NCBI GenBank assembly: GCA_002077065.1
Contig: NAJO01000005.1
Span: 992,001-1,056,000, forward strand
DNA length: 64,000 nucleotides
Source of the DNA: Cryoendolithus antarcticus
Lineage: Eukaryota; Ascomycota; Dothideomycetes; Cladosporiales; Cladosporiaceae
Direction: 5' to 3'
Position 1 is the first letter of the stretch. Each line of letters starts with the position of its first letter. The notes below the pieces were generated by a model that worked only from the letters and a program-made list of their open reading frames with translations, made no database searches and was not told where the DNA came from. Shown piece by piece: positions 42,101-51,228 of this stretch. The position numbers were made by a program, and so were the translations under genes.

Positions 42101-42331
42101 CCGCAAGTCGGCTACAGCGGACTGGGTAACGGGCTCGTAACGGACGGCAAGGGAATTAGTAAGGCTCTAGCTAAGATAGACAGCGTTGTGCGGGGTTTCG
42201 GCGGCGCTGAAATGGCTGCGACTGTGAAGTCGGAGGTCCGGACGGGTTCCGCTGGGGCTCCGGCTGGAGGCGAGGCCACGGTGAAGAGTGAAGGGAGAGA
42301 TGTGGAGGTGGATGTGATTGCTATCGACTAG
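39140..42331 (+). CDS. MED14: Mediator complex subunit 14
   Basis: Backbone subunit (yeast Rgr1) that links the head, middle and tail of Mediator, the RNA polymerase II co-activator. A single exon encodes 1063 residues. After a low-complexity N-terminus with a KRRR basic patch, the conserved Med14 N-terminal region runs from about residue 105 (VSLGKMLERLAQFCMTDLTA, then FAREQRDRFIRALVISDFSR and PPPKITAKDLLKTLREMNVM). The long middle part contains VDLAVIDEELTSSFFFIDIR and INILHQQAGELHRGRWYETI. The frame is open to a GTG at 39083; the first ATG, MPGRLSMEE, is at 39140. The C-terminal tail is rich in Ser/Gly/Ala and acidic. Converges on the prefoldin gene. Confidence 0.92.
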   Translation: MPGRLSMEEQSSGTGSRELKRRRSEAQEPPSHMEVQRPSAQSGEVTAQGSTAALTNGTSMVNGDAHLPNGVNHNAHDDGPPPPLDQSWREEGANVSLGKMLERLAQFCMTDLTALVDELEEMPVQPSAIPINGMTVVEDTDEVSLTKKRKIMDFAREQRDRFIRALVISDFSRNADDVANVIDVNLHLRKNDFAVAESIKSIGQLKLDSAQAKQPNPNIELAMELLSTGKTLSAPEYGYLPPPKITAKDLLKTLREMNVMLAARLNLHEDVPTVFESYSIANGRATFVVPAEFEVDLAVIDEELTSSFFFIDIRFLFTPSADAMDGGLREHFEVEVNRAIRDKGLQGCYDTLHNFVLTHKINILHQQAGELHRGRWYETIKVDRMRRNLVVQYWTGRPGKKHWLEFGIASGASKGKAVRMPASPVITVRWFQSGVEVEGTGLDIDWQQICLEDILLQATAKHALAMLTAARNGFQTLTSGLLSMSMSVDVADDSAAEHILALGFPPLRRELKLSILPIDGQYSIAPPSTAAAHAQQRLNEEPTIDVPRRLASTLSAVTFETVHREATNLKWTQVTDLARQTNLNALFGSDHWQWRAYVPNTSWGTDWAIALTVSPAGLKWWTVQLQAASDGNERTVTMAHEMSMSADTDRVPSRKLLLQVARQAVAQVSFTAISLQLQPMQIPFRLEKQKLMSSDPSSATQRRMVMFIQFSKLVKRSQEKKWKPWALEPVRVTHHGAERKASDDTSTTLRCRHDVRLVLKEGMFTRLRQHLSRSRDRSIKISASGALAIRLSTPLGAPFIDQLQDRLASIYRLDRCVSILHNAQARCDTVSLSALSLTYNSSSHYSAHLAFPSNPTQRTRLRLEPPESNPHARIRIHLENSLSTAHSQPFEQFIALLLLTLPLLTAPCLTSRGVLLQIRSASWYSLKYLAPFPAVTFTLRIRVKPNSSTGSGQELKWHIEQERTKVNAESLPTELIASLRELWKTSDPQVGYSGLGNGLVTDGKGISKALAKIDSVVRGFGGAEMAATVKSEVRTGSAGAPAGGEATVKSEGRDVEVDVIAID

Positions 42332-42762
42332 AGGTCCATGTTGTTGATCATGGACGTGGGTGTGAGATGTGGATTTAGCGAAGGCGTTTTGGGAAGTTGC
42401 TTGACACGTCACGTGACATGGGGATGAGAAATTGGGTATTTGGGGATTTTGGAAGGGAGAGTAGGCATTTTGCTTTGGACGCGGATACCAACATGGGATT
42501 TTGGATGCTGGGTATTGTGCCGGTGTATACTAGACTACGGAGCTTACAAGACGTGCTTCTCCAACCGCTGCTAGTGAGGTTGTCATTTGTGCTTAGGTCG
42601 ATTGTTGCCATGCCCCCTCTGAGCGCCCGGCCGTGTGTCCGCGGCCCTGCGATTTCAAGGCGGCAATGTCGACTATCCACGATGCTGCCGTCGCCTGCCG
42701 ACGTGCATTCTTTGAAGCCAGTGATTCGATCGACTGAAGTGATCCAAGTCGGGGCATTGCTC
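42332..42762. other. Convergent intergenic region MED14 / prefoldin
   Basis: This 431-bp space holds the two 3' flanks. Short open frames on both strands have no coding support. Confidence 0.45.
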
Positions 42763-43719
42763 TCAGCTTTCGCCTTTTTCCTTCCGCCGCTGGCCAACGT
42801 CCCAGTTGTAGACTCGTGCGGTGGCCACCTCCATCGTCTTCAAATCTGTCAGCATAGGCTCACATTGCCCCATCTCCATCTTGGAACACGCTAGCAGGCA
42901 GGGGAGCCGCGACGGAAACGTCTTGACCGTCTCCTATGTCGAAAGGTGTACATACTGTGATCTGCTCTCTCAAGAAGTCCAGGTCCTCCTCGCAATTTCG
43001 TAGACTCGACTGTGCCGCTTCAAGCTTCGAGGACAAGAGGCTTTCGGCTTCTGGTAGCGGATAGGAGAGCATCACATTTGCCTGAATTCGACGGTCAGCA
43101 TCTTGTTGGACGATGATCATGAGACCCGCTGAGCGAGTTCATAGCGCCTTCGGGAGGATAGGGACGTACGCCGAGCCACAGGTAAACTTCGTCGACTGCA
43201 CTTATGTTTGCCTTAGCATAGAGTGTGTCATTGAGTTCGAAGGAGGTTTCGAGAGGCTCTGCGTCTTCCTGTAATTTCGAACATGCAAGTCAGTCGACTG
43301 CTCCAAGTTGTACTCACCGGTGGGATCTGTCGGTGAAGACTCTCCACGTACATCTCTCGATGCTAGAAATTGCACGGTCTCGAGTGTCTTCTGTATGTCC
43401 GGGATCTTGTCGTTGAGACCAAGGGCACGTTTTTGCGTCGACGATTCCATGAACTGATATTTGCTATGCCTTCAAGTCAGTCTGGGCGCGTCAAGTGTTG
43501 ATCCAATATGAGGAGGCTACGAACGAGATCATCTCCTGGAATCTTTGCAGCGTACTCTCGACATCGGCGCGAGTAGTGACATAGTCTTCGACTCGATCGA
43601 CGAAGGGAGCGTAGGGTATGCCTCGAGCGTTGTTGCTAGCAGTATGATCAACAGGCGAACTCGCAGCGCATCAAATTATGTGATAGTCCTTACCTCAATT
43701 TCTCCACCGCACCAGCCAT
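42763..43719 (-). CDS. PAC10: Prefoldin subunit 3
   Basis: Alpha-type subunit of the prefoldin hexamer, which hands unfolded actin and tubulin to the TRiC chaperonin (whose zeta subunit is also in this window). Six exons on the minus strand: 43719..43694, 43635..43525, 43463..43352, 43268..43170, 43081..42956 and 42837..42763, giving 182 residues. The start MAGAVEKL is followed by NNARGIPYAPFVDRVEDYV, the first coiled coil ending KRALGLNDKIPDIQKTLETV, the hairpin region FELNDTLYAKANISAVDEVY, and the second coiled coil LLSSKLEAAQSSLRNCEEDL, ending VYNWDVGQRRKEKGES. A GTGAGT donor at the end of exon 3 was rejected in favour of GTACGT because only the latter keeps the prefoldin frame. Confidence 0.93.
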
Positions 43720-44685
43720 ATCCTCTTCCTCTTTCGCACACTGGGGTCAAACAAACACTGTATCACGTGTAGTAGCAGGCTCGGTTTCTACATCCAGGGT
43801 CCAACATCATTATCGAGCACCACCCTCACCCCACCATCGTTCTTTCCCACGTTCCCAAAATAAACACCACAAGCCACGCCTTCCGCAGATCCCTCCAACT
43901 CTCTCACGCGCCATCGAGTCATCTTGCAGCACCACTGTACCGAAGTCTTTCCTGATGTCGCAACACGCGAAGCTTGCCGAGCGCGCTATCGTTTTCTTGG
44001 TACAATTACAGACCCTGCAGCTGTCACGTCGTAATGGGCAATGCTATGGTGGTACGGGTGGAAGTGGGATGAGGATCGGCGGATGTAAGGCTGGGTTTGT
44101 TCTAAGAAGCGAGAGGTGGAGAGATGGATAGGTATTCTTAGGCAGTTGGTGGAGGCTGTGGTGTGCCTGAGGCATGAGAGTCGTGTGACTTACATTGTGA
44201 CGAGACATTACAGCGAAAGGCGCTGGCACGAGTGAGAACATGAGTGAGTAAGTATCAGATTGCTTTGATTGAAGTACTAAGTACCAGTCTGCTCAGCGGC
44301 CAAGCGTTGCAAGACCGTCAAAAGCGACCACTATGTAAATTATATGAAGGTCAGTCACCACCGCAGTGGCCTGCCGAATATTGCAGCAATATCAAAAAAT
44401 CCCCAAGTCCAAAACATGTAAATGCCGTACAGCGCTGTCTATCCCATATCCAAGCAGTAAAAGAGAGAATGGTGTTCGCAAGTAATGTATGTATCGAAAC
44501 AAAGGACCATCGAAGAAGCGTTCGTCGCCGGCCAAGGCAAGGTGGGACATCAAGTCAGGCCTTCTATGCCATCAGTGTCCAGTCGGTGCAACCAGTCTTA
44601 GCCCAAGATGGCTGCGTCGACCAAAGACCATAGCGTGGGGAGGTAGAAGGTAAGCGAACAACCATGACATTACAATGAATGCATC
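43720..44685. other. 966-bp gap between prefoldin and PKS1
   Basis: This space holds the prefoldin promoter and the PKS1 3' flank. A 44-codon minus-strand ORF (43922..43788, starting MTRWRVRELEG) and a plus-strand one of about 58 codons at 43955 look mildly protein-like but have no family signature or supporting neighbours. Nothing else is recognisable. Confidence 0.4.
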
Positions 44686-47600
44686 CTATGGCTTCCAGTC
44701 GAGACCCTCACGGATGAGGTTCCCAAGGTCGGTCGCATGAGGTGCATGCATCATGTTGAAGTGGTGGCCACCCATGACGCCGAACTTCATGTTCTCGGAC
44801 CCGCACAGCTGCTCCCAGCCGTTCGACCCGAAGTCGGTGCGGTGGTTGAGCAGCCATGTCATTGGCGCTGGGTCCTCCTCCTCAGCTGGTGGAGGGCGTG
44901 GGTCACCGGGGTTACCAGCAACACCCTCTCGGCACCAGATGGCGTAAGTCGGGATGGCTTTCAGTGTTGGCTGAGGTTCGTAGGCAGAGAGCGAGCGAAT
45001 GGCGGCGGCGAAGTGAGGAATGAGCCACTTGGGTGTCTTGGATGGATCACCGGTACCGAGGAGACCGATCTCGTTGAAGAAGATGTGAAGGCGAGCGGGC
45101 AGAGGAGCGAGGTTGACCGGGCAGGGTGAGTCGAGAAGGAAGAGCTTCTCAACGACCTCTCCGTTGGCCACCAGAGCTTGAGCGACGGCGTAGGCGATCA
45201 CGCCACCAGCGGACCAACCGCCGATAATGTAAGGACCCTGCGCTTGACGGCGCTTGATCTCAGCGAGGTAGATCATGGCGCAGACCTCAATGCCGCACTC
45301 CCAGTCCTCAGGCTTCTTCATGAAGGGGCAGTTGAGGCCGTAGGCGGCGGTGTCCTTGCCAAGGTTCGGGATGTCGGTGTAGCTCGTTGCTGAGCCGGAG
45401 CCATCAGGCATGAAGAAGATCTTTTTGGTCGCAGTCTTAGCATTGCCCTGTAGCAGAACCGAGGTGGCGGGAGGATACTGACTGAGGTTCAGCTTTGCGT
45501 TCACCTGGTCGAGCTGAGGACCAGCGTTCTTCTTCGCAGCCTTGGGCGCAGCGGACTTTACAGCCGCCTTGGGCTTCGGGCGCATGCCGAGAGCATCTTC
45601 GATGTCCTTGATCGTGGGGTTGGTGGTGAGGAAGGTCGAAGGAAGATCGACGCCAGTCTTCTCGCGGAGCTCGCCGAGAATGGTCAAGCTCATGAGCGAG
45701 TCCATGCCCATCTCAGCGAGGTCAGCCTCATCAGTGACCTCGGAGATGTCAACACCCATCTCCTGTGCGACGACGTGACGTGCTAGGGAGACGTCGCCAA
45801 CCTCAGCGAAGCTCTCACGGGTAGGCGAATCACCTGGCTTGCCAGCGTCGGAGGGCGCGTAGCTAGGCAGCGACGAAGCCGGGGTAGAGATGTCACCCTC
45901 GTAAGGTGTGGGTGCATCCGTAGGCGGCAGCGAGTCAACATCCGAGTCAGTGTCCTCCTCTGCGGATGCAGATGAGGCGGCACCGTCGAACTGAGCGAAA
46001 TACTTCCTCATGTCACCAACAGTAGGGTAGTCGGTGAATAGCGAAGAGCTGATCTCCATATCAAGCTCCTCACGGAAGATGGCCGAGATGGTGAGCGAAA
46101 GCAGAGAGTCAACACCGAGATTCTCAAAGTGAGCATCGTCGACGAGCTCAGCCTCCTCGACCTCGATCTCCTTGACTAGAATGGACATGACCTTCGACAT
46201 GATGGTGCTGGATGACACCTTCCTGGCTGCCGGAGCCTTCTTTGCCTTTGGTGCGGGCGCAGGTGCAAGCTTGGCTGGCAGAGGTGCCGGTGTGAAGTTG
46301 ACTGGGGTTGCGACTGGCTTGCGACCAACCGGGGCAGGCGCTGGTGTAGCGGTACGCATGATTGGCTTGGGTGCAGGGGCCGAGCCAGATTGAACAACCG
46401 GAGTCTTGTTGGGAGGCAGGAAGGTGTTGAGCACACGGCGTGGAATCTGCTGGAACTTGATGCCCTCGCAGACAGCAATGATCTCGTCGCCATCCATGAT
46501 ATAGACATCACCCTTGCTGATGTTGCCCGGTTGCGGTTGCATACGGACGTAGTTCTTGAGCTTCATGCCAGCGGTCAAAGGCTTGCTGAACTTCATGGCA
46601 CCCCAGCCGTGGGACACGTAGACGTTCTGCTCCGAGTCGAGCAAGTCGGATGCGTTGCAGATGAAGCCGGAGATGTGGCAGGCACCATCGATGTGGTACG
46701 GTGGGCAGTAGAAGTCACCGTCCTCGGGCTTGGTGGGGAAGTCGAGGGTGGCAGACGCCTCGGTGGTCTGGCCGTCAAGCACGACCTCAGTCATGGCGCG
46801 GTACTTGTCGGCGTAGCTGACAAGAGCCTTGAACAGCTTATAAGCCATACCCTTCTGCAACTTGTGAGCACCACCAGTCAACGTCTTCTGGTTGAGGATC
46901 TCCATTTGGCTCTTGATCATGTAGCTATAGCGTGCCCACTCAGCAGACCAGGCGGCCTTGTCCTCATAGTTTACAATGCATGAGGCATGGTCTTGAATCT
47001 TCTTCCCATCAGGCTGCACGCTGCGGTACTGCAGCTTGACAGTGCCAGCGGCGAAGTCGGCAACGGCCTCGAGCTGAATGTGCTGGCCTTGAGGTGGCTG
47101 AGGAATTTGGGCAATCAGAGGCTTGGGAACCTCCATGTTGCAGACGTTGATGCCTGGCACCTCGGTGTTGGGATGTGCCTCCTTCCACATGTAGTCCGCA
47201 ACAGTCAATGCCATGTCAGCGTACAGCGACGATGGGCACAAAGCAGAGTTGTTGACCAAATGACCGCAGACGACAGGATACAGCTTCTCATCCGCGAGGC
47301 TGCTCTGCACAATGACACGAGCATTGCTGCCGCCGAACTCCTCGTGAACAACTTTCTGGCAGGCAGTCGACAGACGCTTGGCAGGTGCCTGAATGACTGG
47401 CTCGGCTGCGCCAGCCTTCTCGACGATGACCTCCTTAGTCTGAGGAGCCTCACCCTTGGTGAGCGTCCAGTTGTTGGTGTAGTCCAACCAGTACTTCTTG
47501 TTGTCGAAGCTGTAGGTGGGCAGCTGGTAAAGCTCCTGCGCATCGTTGAACTCGCGGTGGTACTCGTCAAAGTTGATCTTGACACCAGCGTTGGACAGAG

Positions 47601-50600
47601 CGCACATGCTGGTGGCGATCGTCTTCCAGGCGTCCTCGCCGCGACGAAGCGATGGCGTAGTAACTGTGGCGCCAACGGACGCCTTGACCATACCAGAAGT
47701 GACGGGGTGAGCGCCTACCTCGAGCCAGGCAGTCTTCTCATCGAAGATCTTAGCCTTCTGGCCGCTGGTGAGCGCGGTCCAGAAGTTGACAGTCTCGCGA
47801 GCGTGGCGAGCAAGGTACTCGGGACCGACGACGCCAGCATCAGTGATGATCTCGCCACCGAGAGGGGACAAGACCGGAACGACAGGCTTGCTGAAGGTGA
47901 CAGCTGAGGCAACCTTCTTGAATGACTCAAGGATGGGGTCGACTTGAGATGAATGGAAGGCGAAGGGCACATTGAGCTTGGTCGCCTTGAAGCCCTTGGA
48001 AGACAAGGCCTCATTGGCAGAGGCAACAACCTCACCACTACCGCAAAGGACAGTCTCCTCGGGTCCGTTGATGCAGGCGATCTCGGTCATCTTGCTACCA
48101 AGGGCGGCGCGGATAGCCTCAGCGCTGCCCTTGACTGCGAGCATACCGTGTGTGTGAGGAGTGCAGTGCTCGATGAGGAGTTCAGCACGGCGGCCGACAA
48201 GGAGGACCATGTCTGCCGCGGAGATGACACCAGCAACATGGAGAGCAGCATACTCGCCAAGGCTGTGGCCAATGACGGCAGTCGGAGTGATGCCCCAAGA
48301 TGCCCACATGCGAGCCAGAGCGACCTGAATGCAGGCCATACCGAGCTGTACCTTGACCGGGGACAGGGTCTGAACATCAGTGCCATCGAGGAGCTCGAGG
48401 AAGGAAGGAAGACCCTGAACACGAGCGAGGTGATCAAGCTGGTCGATGTCCTCGCGGAAGCTCTTGAGGTCCTGGTAAAGCTTCTGACCCAAGCCGGTGT
48501 ACTGAGACCCCTGCCCAGTGAAGCAGAAGGCAACGCTAGTCGGGACCATCGGTACCGGGCTGTAGGAGTCCTTGACCTGAGCCTGCAGCGCATCGTTCAC
48601 CTTGCTAATGTCGGAGAGAGGGAACGACACGCGGTAGTTGTGCTGAATGCGGCGAGCAGTGAGGGTGTAGGATAGAGATGTGAGCGAAGTGCTCGGGTTC
48701 TGCTTGATGTACGACTGCAGGTTCTCGATGTTGCGCTTGATGGCACCAATCGAGCGAGCAGTGACGGTAATGGGCAGAGTCCCACGCGGGTCGACACCCT
48801 TGGGCGCCTCGTAGATCGGCGCGTCCTCGACGAGGAGGGCAGTGTTACCACCAGCAGCAGAAAAGTTGTTAAGGAAGACCTTGCGCTTTGCCGCTCCCTT
48901 GCGTGGCCAATCAACCATCTTGGTGGAGATGTGGACATTGCGGTCGATGAGGTCCGCAGGGAATGTCTTGTTCATCTCGCCTTTGATACCGACATTGGCC
49001 GGGATCTTGCCGTGCTTCATCATCAGCAACACTTTGGTGAGAGAGTTGATGCCCGAGGCAGCCTCGGCGTGACCGACGTTAGCTTTGATAGCACCGAGGT
49101 GGATGGTCTCCTCCGGCTTCCTCTGGCGATGGCGAGGAGCGAACACGTTGGTGACAGAAGTCATCTCGATGCCATCACCGGCTTGGGTGCCAGTGCCGTG
49201 CATCTCGACGTAGCTGATCTCGTGAGCATCAACACCTGCGTTGGCAAGTACCTTCTTGTAGAGGAACTCCTGGGCACCAGCGTGAGGGTGCGTGATGGAG
49301 ACAGCCTCGGCAGAGTGGTTGGTAGCTGCACCCAAGATGCAACCAAGAACCACATCCTTGTCGGACATGGCATCTTCGAAGCGCTTGAGAATGACGGTAC
49401 CACAAGCGTCACCACGACAGTAGCCATCGGCTTCGTTGTCGTAGGTCTTGCAAGATCCAGTCTTGGACAGGAACTGACCCTTGGACAGACCGGAGAAAAT
49501 GTCCGGGTTGGTCAGGACGTTGAGACCACCAGCGCAGGCAGTGTCGCAGTCACCAGCCCACAGCGAAGTGCAGGCAAGCTGGATAGCAGCGAGCGAAGAT
49601 GAGCAAGCGGTATCTACAGAGTACGACGGGCCAGAGAACTTGAAGTAGTAGTTGATGCGGCCGGGTGCGAAAGCGCGGACACCACCAGTGATATAGTAGG
49701 TGTCGACGTTCTGCGCAGCGTTGATCTCACGCCAATCGTCGGAGGTCTGACCGTAGAAAGTACCAATGCGGTCCAGCTTGGTAGACGGAGTGCGGTTGGG
49801 CACGTAGCCGGACATCTCCAGTGCCTCGTAGGCAGTCACGAGCGCAAGACGACCCATGGGATCGGTCTGAGCAGCTTCGCGAGGAGACATGTTGAAGAAG
49901 CGAGGGTCGAAAAGTCCCGGCTCGTCGATGAAGCAGCCGAACGGAGTGTGGGACTTGTTCTTGCCCTTGCCAGACGGGTCAACGTGGGCATCTGCATCAA
50001 AACGATCTGCGGGGATTCTGCGATGGACGTCCAGACCCTTCATGAGAAGGTCCCAGAGCGCCTCGGTGCTAGCAGCGTTGGGGTAACGACCAGCCAAGCC
50101 CACAATGGCGATCTTGTCGTTTTGAGTGCGTCCGCGGGTGCTTGCCTCAACCTCCGTCCAAACAGTGTAGTCGGTGACGGTAACGTTATTCTGGCCGCCG
50201 GCCTTGAGCGCGGAAACTAGCGAATTGGCAACGTTGCTAACACCAATGGCAAAGATCTGGGCGGGAATGCGGGTGTTCGCCGTCATCTGAGAGACGGTCT
50301 CTTCCAGGAGGTGGTCCCAGCGAACGGGGTACTGCAACATCTCGTTCAAGGCGATTGTGGTGAGCTCGAGAGTGTTTTCTGCCACAATCGGCTTCCCGGT
50401 GTTTGAGGAGTGCAGGATAGCCACTGGGCGGCGCCCAGCAAGGGTCTCAGTCATGCCCGCGAGAATTTTGTCCATATCAACCTGGCCATACAGATGGGCA
50501 GCGTGGTATGGAGCATAAATCGGGATCGCGACACGGTGATTCTTGGAGAGAGCACCCTGCTCGAAGAAGCGGTTTGTGGTGCTGGGAGGTCCAGAGATGG

Positions 50601-51228
50601 TGATAGCCATCACGGATACAGCGCTCACGTAAGCTTGGCTGGATTGTGGGATCCCAGCCTCAGCGTGGAAAGCAGCGAGAGCCTCCTTGGCGGCCTTCTC
50701 GTTTGTCCCAGTCACTATTGTGCTCCAGCTTGCCTTTTCATCTCCTGCCAGTACCATGGTGTCCCTCGCGGTGTTCACAACTGCGCCGGCGCGGAACGCA
50801 ATGCGGACGAACTCGACACCGAGAGGCACGAGGTCGGCCACACTCTTGGAAGAGATCACTGCGGCTGCGCCGAGTAGTCCGGTGCAGAGCCCAAGGACGC
50901 GGGTGTTTTGGGCGTTGGGAAGAAGCTCTGGGTGCTCTGAGAAGAAGCCAATGTAGTGGGCGAGCTGGGCGATCGTGACGAACGCGGACTCGATCATGGG
51001 GATCTTGAGCCCTCGCTCGTAGTAAAGGTCAACCAAGTTGTTGATCGTGAGGAAATCCGGTACCTGCACCCGCTGTACGCGAGGCAGGGCCTTGATCTCC
51101 TCTCGCAGTGCCGGCACGCAACGTTCGAAGAAGTTGCTGAGGAGAGCATTGCCCGTTCGCAACACAGCACGACGTAGGAGGGGGTATTGCTCGGCGGTCT
51201 GGTCGCCGAAGAGGAGGACGTTCGACAT
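44686..51228 (-). CDS. PKS1: Non-reducing polyketide synthase, DHN-melanin type
   Basis: Iterative type I synthase expected to make 1,3,6,8-tetrahydroxynaphthalene (or its heptaketide precursor YWA1) from malonyl-CoA, the first step of DHN melanin. One exon encodes 2180 residues with domain order SAT (1 to about 350), KS (about 371-800, Cys542 in VDTACSSS, His near 675 in EMHGTGT), malonyl-AT (Ser989 in GHSLGEY), PT product template (His1323 in CGHLVNN, Asp1514 in YHIDGACHISGF), two ACPs (phosphopantetheine serines S1708 in LGVDSLLSL and S1844 in MGMDSLMSL) and TE (Ser2006 in GGWSAGG). All catalytic residues are intact. The start MSNVLLFGDQTAEQYPLLRR matches melanin synthases, and the 25 in-frame codons before it begin without ATG. 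The intronless state is notable, since many orthologues have one or two introns. A non-melanin naphthopyrone or cercosporin-type product is less likely because of the adjacent CMR1. Confidence 0.92.
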   Translation of the reverse strand: MSNVLLFGDQTAEQYPLLRRAVLRTGNALLSNFFERCVPALREEIKALPRVQRVQVPDFLTINNLVDLYYERGLKIPMIESAFVTIAQLAHYIGFFSEHPELLPNAQNTRVLGLCTGLLGAAAVISSKSVADLVPLGVEFVRIAFRAGAVVNTARDTMVLAGDEKASWSTIVTGTNEKAAKEALAAFHAEAGIPQSSQAYVSAVSVMAITISGPPSTTNRFFEQGALSKNHRVAIPIYAPYHAAHLYGQVDMDKILAGMTETLAGRRPVAILHSSNTGKPIVAENTLELTTIALNEMLQYPVRWDHLLEETVSQMTANTRIPAQIFAIGVSNVANSLVSALKAGGQNNVTVTDYTVWTEVEASTRGRTQNDKIAIVGLAGRYPNAASTEALWDLLMKGLDVHRRIPADRFDADAHVDPSGKGKNKSHTPFGCFIDEPGLFDPRFFNMSPREAAQTDPMGRLALVTAYEALEMSGYVPNRTPSTKLDRIGTFYGQTSDDWREINAAQNVDTYYITGGVRAFAPGRINYYFKFSGPSYSVDTACSSSLAAIQLACTSLWAGDCDTACAGGLNVLTNPDIFSGLSKGQFLSKTGSCKTYDNEADGYCRGDACGTVILKRFEDAMSDKDVVLGCILGAATNHSAEAVSITHPHAGAQEFLYKKVLANAGVDAHEISYVEMHGTGTQAGDGIEMTSVTNVFAPRHRQRKPEETIHLGAIKANVGHAEAASGINSLTKVLLMMKHGKIPANVGIKGEMNKTFPADLIDRNVHISTKMVDWPRKGAAKRKVFLNNFSAAGGNTALLVEDAPIYEAPKGVDPRGTLPITVTARSIGAIKRNIENLQSYIKQNPSTSLTSLSYTLTARRIQHNYRVSFPLSDISKVNDALQAQVKDSYSPVPMVPTSVAFCFTGQGSQYTGLGQKLYQDLKSFREDIDQLDHLARVQGLPSFLELLDGTDVQTLSPVKVQLGMACIQVALARMWASWGITPTAVIGHSLGEYAALHVAGVISAADMVLLVGRRAELLIEHCTPHTHGMLAVKGSAEAIRAALGSKMTEIACINGPEETVLCGSGEVVASANEALSSKGFKATKLNVPFAFHSSQVDPILESFKKVASAVTFSKPVVPVLSPLGGEIITDAGVVGPEYLARHARETVNFWTALTSGQKAKIFDEKTAWLEVGAHPVTSGMVKASVGATVTTPSLRRGEDAWKTIATSMCALSNAGVKINFDEYHREFNDAQELYQLPTYSFDNKKYWLDYTNNWTLTKGEAPQTKEVIVEKAGAAEPVIQAPAKRLSTACQKVVHEEFGGSNARVIVQSSLADEKLYPVVCGHLVNNSALCPSSLYADMALTVADYMWKEAHPNTEVPGINVCNMEVPKPLIAQIPQPPQGQHIQLEAVADFAAGTVKLQYRSVQPDGKKIQDHASCIVNYEDKAAWSAEWARYSYMIKSQMEILNQKTLTGGAHKLQKGMAYKLFKALVSYADKYRAMTEVVLDGQTTEASATLDFPTKPEDGDFYCPPYHIDGACHISGFICNASDLLDSEQNVYVSHGWGAMKFSKPLTAGMKLKNYVRMQPQPGNISKGDVYIMDGDEIIAVCEGIKFQQIPRRVLNTFLPPNKTPVVQSGSAPAPKPIMRTATPAPAPVGRKPVATPVNFTPAPLPAKLAPAPAPKAKKAPAARKVSSSTIMSKVMSILVKEIEVEEAELVDDAHFENLGVDSLLSLTISAIFREELDMEISSSLFTDYPTVGDMRKYFAQFDGAASSASAEEDTDSDVDSLPPTDAPTPYEGDISTPASSLPSYAPSDAGKPGDSPTRESFAEVGDVSLARHVVAQEMGVDISEVTDEADLAEMGMDSLMSLTILGELREKTGVDLPSTFLTTNPTIKDIEDALGMRPKPKAAVKSAAPKAAKKNAGPQLDQVNAKLNLSQYPPATSVLLQGNAKTATKKIFFMPDGSGSATSYTDIPNLGKDTAAYGLNCPFMKKPEDWECGIEVCAMIYLAEIKRRQAQGPYIIGGWSAGGVIAYAVAQALVANGEVVEKLFLLDSPCPVNLAPLPARLHIFFNEIGLLGTGDPSKTPKWLIPHFAAAIRSLSAYEPQPTLKAIPTYAIWCREGVAGNPGDPRPPPAEEEDPAPMTWLLNHRTDFGSNGWEQLCGSENMKFGVMGGHHFNMMHAPHATDLGNLIREGLDWKP

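Noticed and set aside
43308..43351. GTGAGT donor for prefoldin exon 3
   Set aside because: It is the stronger-looking donor, but using it shifts the following conserved prefoldin exon out of frame; the GTACGT donor upstream keeps it.
43788..43922. 44-codon minus-strand ORF (MTRWRVRELEG...) next to prefoldin
   Set aside because: It is mildly protein-like but very short, with no upstream exon I could connect and overlapping equally open frames.
46390..48675. Long plus-strand frames opposite PKS1 (197, 306 and 240 codons)
   Set aside because: They lie wholly antisense to conserved catalytic domains, have no family motifs and are the expected by-product of GC-biased third codon positions in the synthase.
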